Notes: generated by a model from the letters alone, not told the origin. Positions 34,963 to 44,993 are shown, numbered from the stretch's first letter. The stretch: DNA of 64,000 nucleotides from JAKEGK01 sp050116575 (GCA_050116575.1 JASFOJ010000001.1:48981-112980); one strand, 5' to 3'. Translations and numbers: made by a program.

Positions 34963-36377
34963 TACCCCTCCTTCTTCGTTTCACGCACATCCACAAAATG
35001 TCCGTAAATGGCCGCCGCAGCGGCCATGGCTGGACTCACCAGATGGGTACGGCCACCCTGCCCCTGCCTACCTTCGAAGTTGCGGTTGGATGTGGACGCG
35101 CAACGCTCTCCCGGCTCCAGGCGATCGGCGTTCATGGCTAGGCACATGGAACAGCCCGGTTCGCGCCACTCAAAACCCGCTGCAAGAAACACCTTATCCA
35201 ATCCCTCGTCTTCGGCCTGTTTTTTTATCAGCCCGGAACCGGGCACCACCATGGCCAGTTTCACCCGCTTCGACACTTTATGACTGTTAACGACTTGCGC
35301 AGCGGCGCGCAAATCCTCGATGCGCGAATTGGTGCAGGAACCAATGAACACTTTGTCTACTTCAATATCCGTGATAGGTGTATTCGCGTCGAGCCCCATG
35401 TATTTTAACGCGGCGCGCATACCTTCACGTCGGGTGGTATCGGTTTCCTGGTCGGGATCAGGCACTTTGCCATCCACGGAAACCACCATTTCCGGCGACG
35501 TACCCCAGGTTACCTGCGGTTTGATGCTGGCGGCGTCAATGTGCACCTCACGGTCGAACGCAGCATCGTCGTCACTGCGCAACTTTTTCCAGGCACTAAC
35601 CGCCTGCTCCCACAGATCAACCGTGGGTGCATATGGCCGGCCTTTGACGAACTCAATAGTTTTGTCGTCCACTGCCACCATGCCAGCACGGGCACCGGCT
35701 TCAATCGCCATGTTGCATACCGTCATCCGGCCTTCTATGGACAATCCGCTAATGGCGCTGCCACCGAATTCAATGGCATACCCGGTACCACCGGCGGTGC
35801 CAATCTCCCCAATGATTGCCAGCACGATGTCTTTAGCGGTGACACCGGGACCCACCTGGCCATCAACACTGACTAACATGTTTTTGGATTTTTTCTGGAT
35901 CAGGCATTGGGTGGCCAGCACATGCTCTACTTCTGAAGTACCAATACCAAACGCCAACGCACCGAACGCGCCATGGGTTGATGTATGGGAATCGCCGCAC
36001 ACTACGGTCATGCCCGGCAAAGTCGCTCCTTGCTCGGGACCGATGACGTGCACGATGCCCTGGCGATTGTCGGTCATTTTAAATTCGGTAATGCCGTATT
36101 CCGCGCAGTTTTGGTCAAGCGTATCCACTTGCAGGCGTGAGACGGGATCGGTAATGCCCTTGTCGCGATCGCTGGTGGGCACATTGTGGTCCGGCGTTGC
36201 CAGGTTGGCGCTGACCCGCCACGGCTTGCGCCCCGCCAGCCGCAGGCCTTCGAACGCCTGGGGCGAAGTGACTTCATGGACGAGATGACGGTCGATATAG
36301 ATCAAACAGGTGCCGTCATCCTGTTCCCGGACGACGTGGGAATCCCACAACTTATCGTAAAGTGTTTTGCCTGCCAT
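34962..36377 (-). CDS. leuC: 3-isopropylmalate dehydratase large subunit
   Basis: Catalytic [4Fe-4S] subunit (471 aa) of isopropylmalate isomerase in leucine synthesis. The cluster cysteines are in VFIGSCTNSRIEDL and EPGCSMCLAMNAD. GDSHTSTHGAFGALAFGIGTSEVEHVLATQ (in two parts) and TSNRNFEGRQG are family marks. First gene of leuCDB; a LysR gene is divergent with 92 bp between, and no leader peptide fits in that gap. Confidence 0.97.
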   Translation of the reverse strand: MAGKTLYDKLWDSHVVREQDDGTCLIYIDRHLVHEVTSPQAFEGLRLAGRKPWRVSANLATPDHNVPTSDRDKGITDPVSRLQVDTLDQNCAEYGITEFKMTDNRQGIVHVIGPEQGATLPGMTVVCGDSHTSTHGAFGALAFGIGTSEVEHVLATQCLIQKKSKNMLVSVDGQVGPGVTAKDIVLAIIGEIGTAGGTGYAIEFGGSAISGLSIEGRMTVCNMAIEAGARAGMVAVDDKTIEFVKGRPYAPTVDLWEQAVSAWKKLRSDDDAAFDREVHIDAASIKPQVTWGTSPEMVVSVDGKVPDPDQETDTTRREGMRAALKYMGLDANTPITDIEVDKVFIGSCTNSRIEDLRAAAQVVNSHKVSKRVKLAMVVPGSGLIKKQAEDEGLDKVFLAAGFEWREPGCSMCLAMNADRLEPGERCASTSNRNFEGRQGQGGRTHLVSPAMAAAAAIYGHFVDVRETKKEG

Positions 36378-36469
36378 GGTTCAATCCTTCATTAACTCAG
36401 AAGAAGCCTTAAAATACCGCAGCATTTACTATTACACAAATTCATATTTTTCATATATTCTATTACTTT

Positions 36470-37402
36470 TTGGAATACTTAATGGGAACTCGTGCCGTGG
36501 ACACCACCAGCCTGAAAACGTTTTTGACCATCGCCGACACCGGCTCATTCTCCCTGGCCGCCGAACACCTGTATTTGACACAACCGGCAATCAGCAAACG
36601 CCTGCACTCACTGGAACAGGAGCTCGGTGCGCGCTTGTTCGACCGGGTCGGCCGGCAAACACTGCTGACACCCGCTGGCGAGGTATTTTACCAACGGGCA
36701 CGGTCAATATTGCAGCAACTGGAAGACAGCCGGCGGGAAATAGACAACTTAAGCGGCAAAGTCGCCGGTACGCTGCATATCGGCACCAGCCACCATATTG
36801 GCCTACACCGCCTGCCGCCGCTGCTGAAACAACTGCACCAGCAATACCCTGATCTCAACCTTGACATCCATTTCCAGGATTCGGAAGCGGTTTATCATGA
36901 CGTCCAGACCGGCAAACTGGAACTGGGGGTCATCACCATCCCGGCATCACCGGATCCGGAGCTGCATACCGTCACCATCTGGCCGGATCCGTTGGAATTT
37001 GTGGTCGCCCGTAACCATCCGCTGGTAAGTGCCGGTTCGTCCAGTCAGCGCATATCAGCCAAACTGCTGTCCCAATATGGCGCCATTCTGCCGGCAAAAA
37101 ACACTTATACCCGGCAGATTCTGGAGCGGGCATTCACCAAACTGGGACATGAGATCACAACGTCACTGTCCACAAATTACCTGGAAACCAATAAGATGCT
37201 GGTCAGTGTGGGATTGGGCTGGAGTCTGTTGCCCCGAACGATGGTGGGCTCTGACTTACGCGTATTGTCGATACCGCGCTTGCAACTGCAGCGCAGCCTG
37301 GGTGTCGTACATCATCCCAAAAGAACCCTGTCCAACGCGGCAAAAATCGTATTGGACCTGTTGAACCAGGCCCGGCAATCACCGGTTGGGGATCGTCATT
37401 AA
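36470..37402 (+). CDS. LysR-family regulator divergent from leuCDB
   Basis: Regulator of 310 aa. HTH domain (about 10-70) with SFSLAAEHLYLTQPAISKRL; effector domain from about 95 (VAGTLHIGTSHHIGLHRLPP). The divergent position 92 bp from leuC suggests control of leucine synthesis, which is inference. The first codons (MGTRAVDTTS) precede the usual LysR start; a start at a later codon is possible but no better Met exists. The 3' end overlaps the convergent next gene by 24 bp. Confidence 0.9.
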   Translation: MEYLMGTRAVDTTSLKTFLTIADTGSFSLAAEHLYLTQPAISKRLHSLEQELGARLFDRVGRQTLLTPAGEVFYQRARSILQQLEDSRREIDNLSGKVAGTLHIGTSHHIGLHRLPPLLKQLHQQYPDLNLDIHFQDSEAVYHDVQTGKLELGVITIPASPDPELHTVTIWPDPLEFVVARNHPLVSAGSSSQRISAKLLSQYGAILPAKNTYTRQILERAFTKLGHEITTSLSTNYLETNKMLVSVGLGWSLLPRTMVGSDLRVLSIPRLQLQRSLGVVHHPKRTLSNAAKIVLDLLNQARQSPVGDRH

Positions 37403-38239
37403 TACCCTGACGTTGGACCGCTCGCTTACTTCCGACAATGGAACGTACGCAATGGCGTGCGGGTGCCGTTCGATATACGACACCACGATATTCTTGGCCT
37501 TAACTTTCACCGGGTTCACCACCTGGTGGTTTTCGCGGCGCTTGCTCTCCAGCTTGTCCGCTTCCAGCGCCGTCATATCCAGTATGTTTTTGGAAAATTT
37601 TTCCCGGTCCTTATCACCCAGTGGCAAATTGTATAACATCACCCGCGCACCATCGTCCCAGCGAGTCATTTTATCCAAGTACATGGCACGCACTTCGGCG
37701 GGTGACAGGGACTGTTGATTACTCGAATGTACAATCACGGCAATCGTGTCATCATCCGGGTCATCTAAAAAAGAGGAAACGGTGACGGACGCCGTATGAC
37801 GCTCCGCGGGACCTGGTTCAGCGACATCGCCGGGTTCGCCCGATTGATCGGCAACGTCGCCGGTAATTTTACCAGCCCCATCAGAGTCGAGCGTCGCCGT
37901 TGTCTGTTGTGCGGCGCCGCCATTTTGCCGGTACGCAACATTTGCCGCTTTATTATCAGTCTCGCTCCCGGCGTCTTCCTGTGCAACCGGCGCGGATTTG
38001 ACCGTGGCACCATTCGGCGACCCATTGTTTTTCGGCTTCGAAGCACTGGCGGGTAATGCGGCCAGCGTAACGTTCTTGTCCTCAGCACCTGGTTCATCAT
38101 CTGCAAACGGATCTGCTGTCAAATCCTTCGCCTGTTCGGCGTTTGCTGATGGCTGCTCATCCGGCCCCGGTTCATAAATGCCAAGGAAAACAACCAACAG
38201 CGCCAGACATAAACCGACTGATATCCACACAATACGCAT
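37379..38239 (-). CDS. Membrane-anchored protein with a phosphate-binding (PstS-like) partial domain
   Basis: A single N-terminal membrane helix (IVWISVGLCLALLVVFLGIY) is followed by about 140 low-complexity residues rich in Ala, Asp, Lys and Gly. A C-terminal domain of about 110 aa follows with IAVIVHSSNQQSLSPAEVRAMY, MTRWDDGARVMLYNLP and VSYIERHPHAIAYVPLSEV. That last pattern is found in the PBP-like domain of PstS-type phosphate-binding proteins, here only about half of it. The start is set at 38239, where AAGGGG precedes the ATG; the frame is open to 38332. The function is unknown. Confidence 0.75.
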   Translation of the reverse strand: MRIVWISVGLCLALLVVFLGIYEPGPDEQPSANAEQAKDLTADPFADDEPGAEDKNVTLAALPASASKPKNNGSPNGATVKSAPVAQEDAGSETDNKAANVAYRQNGGAAQQTTATLDSDGAGKITGDVADQSGEPGDVAEPGPAERHTASVTVSSFLDDPDDDTIAVIVHSSNQQSLSPAEVRAMYLDKMTRWDDGARVMLYNLPLGDKDREKFSKNILDMTALEADKLESKRRENHQVVNPVKVKAKNIVVSYIERHPHAIAYVPLSEVSERSNVRVLMTIPNR

Positions 38240-39110
38240 ATCATGCCCCCTTCCAGCCCGCGACTCCGCGGATTCGCAGCCGCGCTGTACATCGCCGCCG
38301 AAGCCGCTCAATAACGCGGATTGTATCGCCAAACCTGTAAACGGACCTAACTCTTAGTGCTAGTGCCAGAATTCGACGTGTTTTCCCCGAAATGGTGATT
38401 ACCCAACCGCGCCGTTGGGCGCGGCGATGTTCACTATTGAAGTTTAATTGTATCCCCCGCGAGAGCGCCCGGCAAAGTCGCCTCGGCACTCAATACTCCC
38501 AGGCCCAATCGCAAACCCAGTCAGCGCGCGGCAAGCTTACCGCATACGTTATAGCTAATTATTCTATACGTTCATATTCCGAATCACCAGCACTCGCCAC
38601 CTTCTAATATGATCCTTTACAGTGCTTGACGACAAGGTCTCTCAGTTGACATTACTCACCAGAACGATGCCTGCGACGCTTGTCGCCCGCCCTACGGTGT
38701 GATCAAAATGGCCAGTCACGGTGGATTTCCACCTGCTACGAATCGATACTTTTGAAAATGGTTTTAGATTTTGATGGATTGTGATGGATGGTGCCGCTAA
38801 CACGGCGATCGCGCATCGTTTATCGAGGCCATTGAGCGCAATTAGCTGTTGCTAATGGTTGTCAGGCAGCTCCGTTACCCGCCATGAAAGCCATACAACG
38901 GCGGATTAGCTGGGGGTTAACCCGTGAACGGCCACTTTGTTACAGCCAAGCTGTACTCTCACACTGGGTGACTTTCGCGCTATGCATCATTTATCCCGTT
39001 TTTCAATAATAAGCCGTTGCTATGGATAATTTCAGCGCAAACAACCCGTCTACAGGTTCACGCCTGCAATAACGAAATTCGCAATGTTATGACAACAGGA
39101 TTGGAGGTGG
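38240..39110. other. Gene-poor stretch
   Basis: About 870 bp with no convincing coding sequence on either strand. One perfect GC-rich hairpin stands out at 38407-38424 (CCGCGCC, GTTG loop, GGCGCGG). The rest has no recognisable RNA gene, repeat or promoter. It may hold decayed genes, but no family was recognised. Confidence 0.5.
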
Positions 39111-39302
39111 TTAAGCCTGTTTATAGATCAAACCAGGTGTAAACAACAGCTCCCCCTTGTTCAATTGATCAAGCGGACAACCGTCGCGGTCGCATTCCGC
39201 CAGCCGGTCAAAAATATATTTTCTGCCGGATTGAACAACAAAATCGTAGATAGGTTTACCAAGATGGGATCCAATGGGTTTTCCAAACTGACGATCATTC
39301 AC
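39111..39302 (-). CDS. Hypothetical small protein, 63 aa
   Basis: A GTG-started frame gives MNDRQFGKPIGSHLGKPIYD, then a middle with KYIFDRLAECDRDGCPLD and the end LLFTPGLIYKQA. It has a balanced, globular-looking composition with no signal or membrane segment. I know no function. It lies in an otherwise gene-poor region, and the ribosome-binding site is weak. Confidence 0.45.
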   Translation of the reverse strand: MNDRQFGKPIGSHLGKPIYDFVVQSGRKYIFDRLAECDRDGCPLDQLNKGELLFTPGLIYKQA

Positions 39303-39978
39303 GATACAGCCCTCAACTAATTACCGATTCAACATTAACAACAACTCATACGGAAATATCGTCCAGCCCGGCGGCTACTTTAACAACGATCAACGGGAAA
39401 TTTTGAATCCCGGAAAATGGGATTTGTTTCGGTCCCCGGGCAATATTAATCCAATCACCGGAGGCGCCATTTCCTTGGGGAAAATCCAATAAGGAAAACC
39501 GTGAACTGGTACGCAATATATTTCCACTCTGTTAAATATAAATATAGTACATAGTGCGGGCGTTTTTAAACCGCTCTTAAACCGCGCCACAAACTGTTTG
39601 CCCCGAGCAGCGCGAACAAGCGCAACGGTAACCACGCTCACTGCCATTTACATTTTTTATCCACCAACCCGGCGCTATCAGTTTTAATAATGGATATTGA
39701 ACCAATGGGGAATTTCGGAAGCGCGTAACGTGGTCACCGACGCGCGATCAGCAGCGACATCGAGGGTACTTCGTCGCAGGGACTGGAAAATTGGCAACAA
39801 ACCCGACTCAAATTGCCATGGCAAACCAATGGTCAGCAACTGATCACAGCGGGACGTTACAGATTCAAGATTCAATCTGTGGAAATTTCCCGCTTGCGAA
39901 ACACCGGGGGGACCACTAATCTAGGCGTTACATAAATTCAACCATTTAGAGAATAATAAATACGATAAGGCCATTAAT
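39303..39978. other. Probable decayed coding region upstream of endonuclease I
   Basis: No intact gene. On the plus strand, frames between about 39300 and 39492 read protein-like text (SYGNIVQPGGYFNNDQREIL, then PGKWDLFRSPGNINP) but have no good start. After frame changes a second protein-like piece appears near 39780-39932 (ENWQQTRLKLPWQTNGQQLI, then RYRFKIQSVEISRLRN). Together they suggest a broken gene, family unknown. This is a weak call from composition only. Confidence 0.25.
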
Positions 39979-40647
39979 ATGACACCAGCGGTAAACATGT
40001 TCAGAATTGTCATACTGGTTTTCGCCGTGTTGTCTCCCTGCAACGCGGACCAATACCGGTTAGGCAATGCCGACGAGGCAACATCCGTATTCTGGAAAGA
40101 ACTGTATCCGGGCACCCACTATACGCTGTATTGCGGCGAACGATTTACCGATAAAAACAGCGACCTGACAATTGAACATGTTTACCCGATTCAATGGATC
40201 ATCGACTACCTTGGATGCGGAAGCCTGGACAACTGCCGCCAACAGAGCCGCCGATTCAATCGTATGGAGGCGGATTTACACAACTATTATCCCGCTTTAA
40301 AAATGATCAAGGTGGCCCGGCGCGACTACGTGTATGGCGATGTGCCGGGAGAATTCCGGGAGTTTTACGAATGTGATTTTGAACAGGATGTTCGCAATAG
40401 CGTGGTGGAAGCTCGCCCTATTGCACGGGGTAATATCGCCCGGGCCTTGTTCTATATGCACTGGGAGTACGGCTTGCCCATCAGCAATCATTCTCTCAGC
40501 ACATTAATTTCCTGGCACAAGGAAGATCCACCCAGTAACGACGAATTTCGCCGCAATGATATTATCGAAAAGCTGCAGGGAAATCGAAACACCTTTATCG
40601 ACGATCCCGGCAAGATCTCTCAATTGGTCAATATGCGCTCCAACTGA
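39979..40647 (+). CDS. endA: Periplasmic/secreted endonuclease I family DNase
   Basis: Nuclease of 222 aa with an N-terminal signal peptide (MFRIVILVFAVLSPCNA). The beta-beta-alpha-metal active site is LTIEHVYPIQW (E66, H67), and the DRRFNRMEADLHN block (here SRRFNRMEADLHNYYP) follows. The C-terminal EARPIARGNIARALFYM is typical of EndA/Vvn-type enzymes. Cysteine pairs that form disulfides are present (C52, C80, C85). AAGG lies 8 nt before the chosen ATG; Met7 is another possible start. It is likely used to degrade extracellular DNA. Confidence 0.9.
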   Translation: MTPAVNMFRIVILVFAVLSPCNADQYRLGNADEATSVFWKELYPGTHYTLYCGERFTDKNSDLTIEHVYPIQWIIDYLGCGSLDNCRQQSRRFNRMEADLHNYYPALKMIKVARRDYVYGDVPGEFREFYECDFEQDVRNSVVEARPIARGNIARALFYMHWEYGLPISNHSLSTLISWHKEDPPSNDEFRRNDIIEKLQGNRNTFIDDPGKISQLVNMRSN

Positions 40648-40770
40648 ACCATACACAGGATAAGTTGAACGGTTGAGCATGCGTTGAGTGCGGCATGTAA
40701 CGCTATTGACTCGCACACAATTCAATATCCATCGGCAATAGCCACTTGCGACAGTGACACGGTTTCTTAA

Positions 40771-41922
40771 CTAGGCGGTGGTAACGCTCGTTGCACCGGG
40801 CCTGACCCACAACCAGCTAATAACTAACGCCACTAACGCAACCATGGCGGCTACGCCAAATGTCGCGGTCGCTCCCAGGGAATCCCACGTTAAGCCGCTG
40901 TATAAACTGCCCATGGCGCCGCCGGCGCCGAAACTCAAACTGCTGTATAACGCCTGTCCTTTGCCCTGGTGCCGGCCCTTAAAAGACCTGTGTATGAGTT
41001 CAATGGCGCTGGCGTGGTAAATCCCAAAACTGGCCGCATGAAAAACTTGCGCAATAATTAACAGCCACAATACATCAACGAAATAACCGATCAGCAACCA
41101 GCGAATCGCCGCCAGCCATAAACTCAACAATAACAGCGTTCGTAGCCCAAACCGGGGCACCAGATAACGCATTAATAAAAACAACACGACCTCGGCAACC
41201 ACACCCAAAGACCATAATTGGCCGATTAACCAGCTCGAATAGTCATGCTCTTCGAGATAAATGGTATAGAAGGTGTAGTACGGGCCGTGGCTCATTTGCA
41301 TCAAAAAACAAACGGCCAACAGCGCCAGTACGTCCCGCCGTTTCAGGATGTCCAGCAAGGGTTCATGGCTCAGTGGTAATTGGCGGGCGGATTGTTCTGG
41401 AACCAGCAGGCTCATCAGCCAGATGCCGGCAAACAGAACAACCAACACGAAAGGCAGAATATCGGCACCCAGGATATCCAGTACCGACCCAATACCGGCT
41501 ACTGTCGCGATAAAACCAATGGATCCCCACAATCGAATATTGCTGTACCTGTGGGTGAAGTCCCCCAAATAATTAAACGTCGTTGCCTCGAATTGCGGTA
41601 ACGCGGCATTCCAGAAGAAACTGAATGCCACCATGATCAAAAGCAACCACCAGTAATTGTTGTTGACGAAGACACCGGCAAAAGATACCACTGCCAATAG
41701 ACAACCAAGGCGCACGATAAGCATGCGCTTGCCCATGTGATCGGCAATCCATCCCCAGATATTTGGCGACACAATTTTCGTAGCCATGATAACGGCCATG
41801 AAAATACCAATACTGTGGGCGGAAAATCCGGTGGACTTGAGGTACAACCCCCAATAGGGCACTAACGCACCCAGCGATGCGAAATAGAAAAAATAAAATC
41901 CTGAGAGACGCCAATAAGGCAT
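40771..41922 (-). CDS. MFS transporter, HcaT/nucleoside-like (MFS_1_like)
   Basis: Polytopic inner-membrane transporter of 383 aa with about 12 helices. The N-terminus YWRLSGFYFFYFASLGALVP and the loop IWGWIADHMGKRM are typical of the family that includes the 3-phenylpropionate transporter HcaT. The substrate is not known. A transporter of this type is found next to aroC in Pseudomonas as well. Confidence 0.88.
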   Translation of the reverse strand: MPYWRLSGFYFFYFASLGALVPYWGLYLKSTGFSAHSIGIFMAVIMATKIVSPNIWGWIADHMGKRMLIVRLGCLLAVVSFAGVFVNNNYWWLLLIMVAFSFFWNAALPQFEATTFNYLGDFTHRYSNIRLWGSIGFIATVAGIGSVLDILGADILPFVLVVLFAGIWLMSLLVPEQSARQLPLSHEPLLDILKRRDVLALLAVCFLMQMSHGPYYTFYTIYLEEHDYSSWLIGQLWSLGVVAEVVLFLLMRYLVPRFGLRTLLLLSLWLAAIRWLLIGYFVDVLWLLIIAQVFHAASFGIYHASAIELIHRSFKGRHQGKGQALYSSLSFGAGGAMGSLYSGLTWDSLGATATFGVAAMVALVALVISWLWVRPGATSVTTA

Positions 41923-42051
41923 GAAATGAATGGTTCGTTATCGATGTTATAGGTTATTGGGTATCAAACAACGGACAAGATGCCACAACCGCGTCCCAGA
42001 GAACAACGCCCGGGAGTTACAACATATTTTTGTGAGAATAAAGCGCTGTGT

Positions 42052-42609
42052 TCAATAAAGCCGCAAACCAAGGTAAAACAGCGGTAACACGGACAGCATA
42101 ATTATCGCATTCAGGACATAAACCAGAGGTTTATCGCTCAGCTCCCGGCAAAAAAACACCCGCAGTGTGCTGTAGAAGATAGCACTGAGAAGCAACAGAC
42201 CCAGCGAATGCGCAATGAAAGTATCCATTAAATAGGACGCATCGGCTTCCTGCCAACGCAATGCGCCCCCGTAATAAAGTTTGCCGATAACATATTTAAC
42301 CACTTCGAAGTCAACAGCCACCAGTATCAGGCACAACAGGCAAAGAAAAAACACAAATGCCGTCCCTTTGGCGTATTTCTTTGACCAGAACACCCAAAAA
42401 ACCGATAACAGCCCAAAAACTCCCGTCGATATCAGCCAGATGACTCCCACCACGCACCCTACGCAGTTATTTCCTTCCGGGGGGCTGATGTACCACCACT
42501 TAGCCACCATGACGATCAGATAGATCAGCGACAGGCCAACCAGTCCGAACGGATCTTTATTGAACAAAGCGGATTGCGAACGTTTTCTTCTTCTACTTGT
42601 TGTTACCAT
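42052..42609 (-). CDS. Hypothetical membrane protein, 185 aa
   Basis: After a basic N-terminus (TTSRRRKRSQ) there are about five hydrophobic helices, including LVGLSLIYLIVMVAKWWY, VFGLLSVFWVFW and AIIMLSVLPLFYLGLRLY. A CVGCVVGV motif gives two close cysteines. I do not recognise the family. It lies between the MFS gene and aroC on the same strand. Confidence 0.65.
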   Translation of the reverse strand: MVTTSRRRKRSQSALFNKDPFGLVGLSLIYLIVMVAKWWYISPPEGNNCVGCVVGVIWLISTGVFGLLSVFWVFWSKKYAKGTAFVFFLCLLCLILVAVDFEVVKYVIGKLYYGGALRWQEADASYLMDTFIAHSLGLLLLSAIFYSTLRVFFCRELSDKPLVYVLNAIIMLSVLPLFYLGLRLY

Positions 42610-42708
42610 AACCTTTTCATCAAATATTGTTTATAAAATTCCAAACGGCAATACAAATTCCATGAAATTCAACCGCTATAGAAGTACAGAATCAGGGACA
42701 AAAACCGG

Positions 42709-43809
42709 TCAATCATACCCTGCTGGAATGACTGGCGTAGGCGATTGCACGCCAGAATTTTGCGCGCGATGGCGCAACATGTGATCCATTAACACAATCG
42801 CGAGCATTGCTTCGGCGATCGGCGTGGCCCGTATTCCGACACACGGATCATGCCGACCGGTGGTCACCACCTGCGCGGCGTTGCCTTGCATATCAATACT
42901 GCGACCGGGAATCCGCAAACTGGAGGTCGGTTTTAACGCCATGCTGACTTTAATATCCTGGCCACTGGAAATACCACCCAGTACACCACCGGCATTGTTG
43001 CTTAAAAAACCCTCCGGCGTCATTTCGTCCCGATGTTCGGTGCCTTTTTGTTCAACACTTGCAAAACCGGCTCCAATCTCCACCCCCTTCACGGCGTTGA
43101 TACTCATCATGGCGTGGGCAATATCCGCGTCCAGGCGGTCAAACACAGGTTCGCCCCAACCCGGTGGTATCCGGGTAGCCACCACATTGATGCGCGCACC
43201 GATGGAGTCTCCTTCCTTTCGCAACTTATCCATGAATTGTTCAAGCGCAGGAACCTTGTCTGCGTCCGGACAGAAAAAAGCGTTATTATGAATTTCGTTC
43301 CAGTCGATGGTTTCCGCCTTGATGGGGCCGAGCTGGGCAAGATAACCGCGTATTTCAATACCAAATTCCTGCTGCAGATATTTTTTGGCAATGCCGCCTG
43401 CGGCCACCCGCATGGCGGTCTCCCGTGCCGACGACCGACCACCGCCGCGGTAATCCCGCAAGCCGTATTTCTGTTGATAGGTGTAATCGGCGTGACCGGG
43501 TCTGAACTGATCCTTGATATTGGTGTAGTCCTTGGACTTTTGGTCGGTATTGTAAATCACCATGCCAATGGGCGTGCCGGTGGTGACGCCCTCGAAAACC
43601 CCGGACAAAATTTTCACTTCATCGGCTTCCTTGCGCTGGGTGGTATGTCGCGATTGCCCCGGTTTGCGGCGATCGAGATCATGCTGCAGGTCCGCTTCCG
43701 TTAACGGCAATCCTGGTGGACAACCGTCCACAACACAGCCCAGCGCCAGGCCATGACTTTCGCCAAAGCTGGTAACGGTAAACAATTTTCCTATGCTATT
43801 GCCAGACAT
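42709..43809 (-). CDS. aroC: Chorismate synthase
   Basis: Last step of the shikimate pathway: EPSP to chorismate with reduced FMN. The three signatures are present: GESHGLALGCVVDGCPPG, the block with RGGGRSSARETAMRVAAGGI, and RHDPCVGIRATPIAEAM. It has 366 aa, the normal length. An FMN-binding central part with the usual SVEQKGTEHRDEMTPEGF is also seen. Confidence 0.97.
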   Translation of the reverse strand: MSGNSIGKLFTVTSFGESHGLALGCVVDGCPPGLPLTEADLQHDLDRRKPGQSRHTTQRKEADEVKILSGVFEGVTTGTPIGMVIYNTDQKSKDYTNIKDQFRPGHADYTYQQKYGLRDYRGGGRSSARETAMRVAAGGIAKKYLQQEFGIEIRGYLAQLGPIKAETIDWNEIHNNAFFCPDADKVPALEQFMDKLRKEGDSIGARINVVATRIPPGWGEPVFDRLDADIAHAMMSINAVKGVEIGAGFASVEQKGTEHRDEMTPEGFLSNNAGGVLGGISSGQDIKVSMALKPTSSLRIPGRSIDMQGNAAQVVTTGRHDPCVGIRATPIAEAMLAIVLMDHMLRHRAQNSGVQSPTPVIPAGYD

Positions 43810-43905
43810 GACTGCATTGTAGCCGTTTCTCTTTGATTTCTAAACTAAAATAAAGGGAATATTTGAAGCGGGCAGCAAAAACAACGAAACATTACAGGTT
43901 AAACA

Positions 43906-44781
43906 TCACTTGTGTTGCCAGGTAAGATGAATCCCGGTGCGTTCCAGATTATGCAGCACACCGGACAACTGGTGGCGCACGAACTGTAACCGATGCGGAT
44001 TTTTACGCGCCAGGCTTGCCCAACTACGGCCCGGCACCAGGCCGGCAAAATCATATAACCCGGGTTCGGGAAAATAAAACGCTGCCACGAACTCGTTGAG
44101 CATACGTTGCATAATAAAACGCAGCACAAATGTCTTGGCGGGCGACATCTCATTTACACCGGCTTTTACCATACGCCGGGAAAAGGAAATATGCTGCGCT
44201 TCATCAACGGTATGAAACGTGGCCACGTCAAAAATGGCGGGACACACCATGTTGTTGTGTTGCCGTATCAGCCGGTTTATCCGGTCCGGTATCTCCTGCC
44301 CCAACAACACCGTTAACCAGAACGCCGCCGAATCCATGGAGGTATTGCGCGAGAACCAGTTAAACCAGCGCAACTCATGGAACCGGGTGGCCACGCGTGG
44401 CAAGCCACTGCGCTGCACAATTTCGGTAAACACCAGACTGTGGCCGGCTTCTTCACGCAATTCGTTTAAGTGATACTTCAGTAGCGCGATATTGCGCCGT
44501 GCATACAAAGCAGCCCGCGACAACCGCTCCATTAACAACCCTTCCAGCCAGATATTGGCTTCCATCATGTGCAGATATTCAAACTGGGACAGTGCCTTGC
44601 GCTGCTCCGCCGGCAGCACCATAAACTCCGACACGCCGTACAAGGACAGCGCCTCCTCTGGCAACCAGAAGTCATCCAGGTTCAGACGTAACCAGTTCAC
44701 CCGTTTTACGGGATCCTGGTAAATACGATGCTGGGTCAGCTGGTCAAGTAACTCGGCTGATTTGGCGGACGTCAAACTCAT
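43906..44781 (-). CDS. AurF-like diiron protein
   Basis: Helical protein of 291 aa with two carboxylate/His metal motifs: MMEANIWLEGLLME with E74 and E80, then LREEAGHSLVF (E111, H114), and later VDEAQHISFSRR. This spacing fits the AurF (p-aminobenzoate N-oxygenase) branch of ferritin-like diiron oxygenases. The substrate cannot be set from sequence, and no biosynthetic cluster surrounds it; its neighbours are aroC and the tRNA-Ser region. Confidence 0.78.
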   Translation of the reverse strand: MSLTSAKSAELLDQLTQHRIYQDPVKRVNWLRLNLDDFWLPEEALSLYGVSEFMVLPAEQRKALSQFEYLHMMEANIWLEGLLMERLSRAALYARRNIALLKYHLNELREEAGHSLVFTEIVQRSGLPRVATRFHELRWFNWFSRNTSMDSAAFWLTVLLGQEIPDRINRLIRQHNNMVCPAIFDVATFHTVDEAQHISFSRRMVKAGVNEMSPAKTFVLRFIMQRMLNEFVAAFYFPEPGLYDFAGLVPGRSWASLARKNPHRLQFVRHQLSGVLHNLERTGIHLTWQHK

Positions 44782-44993
44782 GAAACACTCGCGAATTAAA
44801 TTGCAACTTACTGATAATACTACAATAATTACTTAAAACGACCTTGTTCGATCGAGCTAATCATATTAGCAAACCCGGTTATCGATTGCACCTGCCGCCA
44901 AACTGGTTTAACCTTTCGCGTCTTTCGTCACAGGCAATACGGAAATCGCTAATTAGCGGTTACAAAACAAATTTTGCGGCGAATGAGTCTAAT
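44782..44993. other. Intergenic region upstream of the tRNA-Ser repeats
   Basis: AT-rich stretch with no gene. It must hold the upstream part of the tRNA-Ser region and possibly its promoter. A short inverted repeat GCTAATTAGC lies near 44948-44957. Confidence 0.35.

Noticed and set aside
36378..36469. Possible leucine leader peptide/attenuator before leuC
   Set aside because: Only 92 bp lie between the divergent genes, and no run of Leu codons with a terminator hairpin was found.
38241..38607. Short frames on both strands in the gene-poor region
   Set aside because: Arg-rich translations, no start signals, no similarity to known patterns.
39390..39875. Two minus-strand frames of 85 and 63 aa
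   Set aside because: No start signals, and plus-strand frames over the same bases look more protein-like; left as a probable decayed region.
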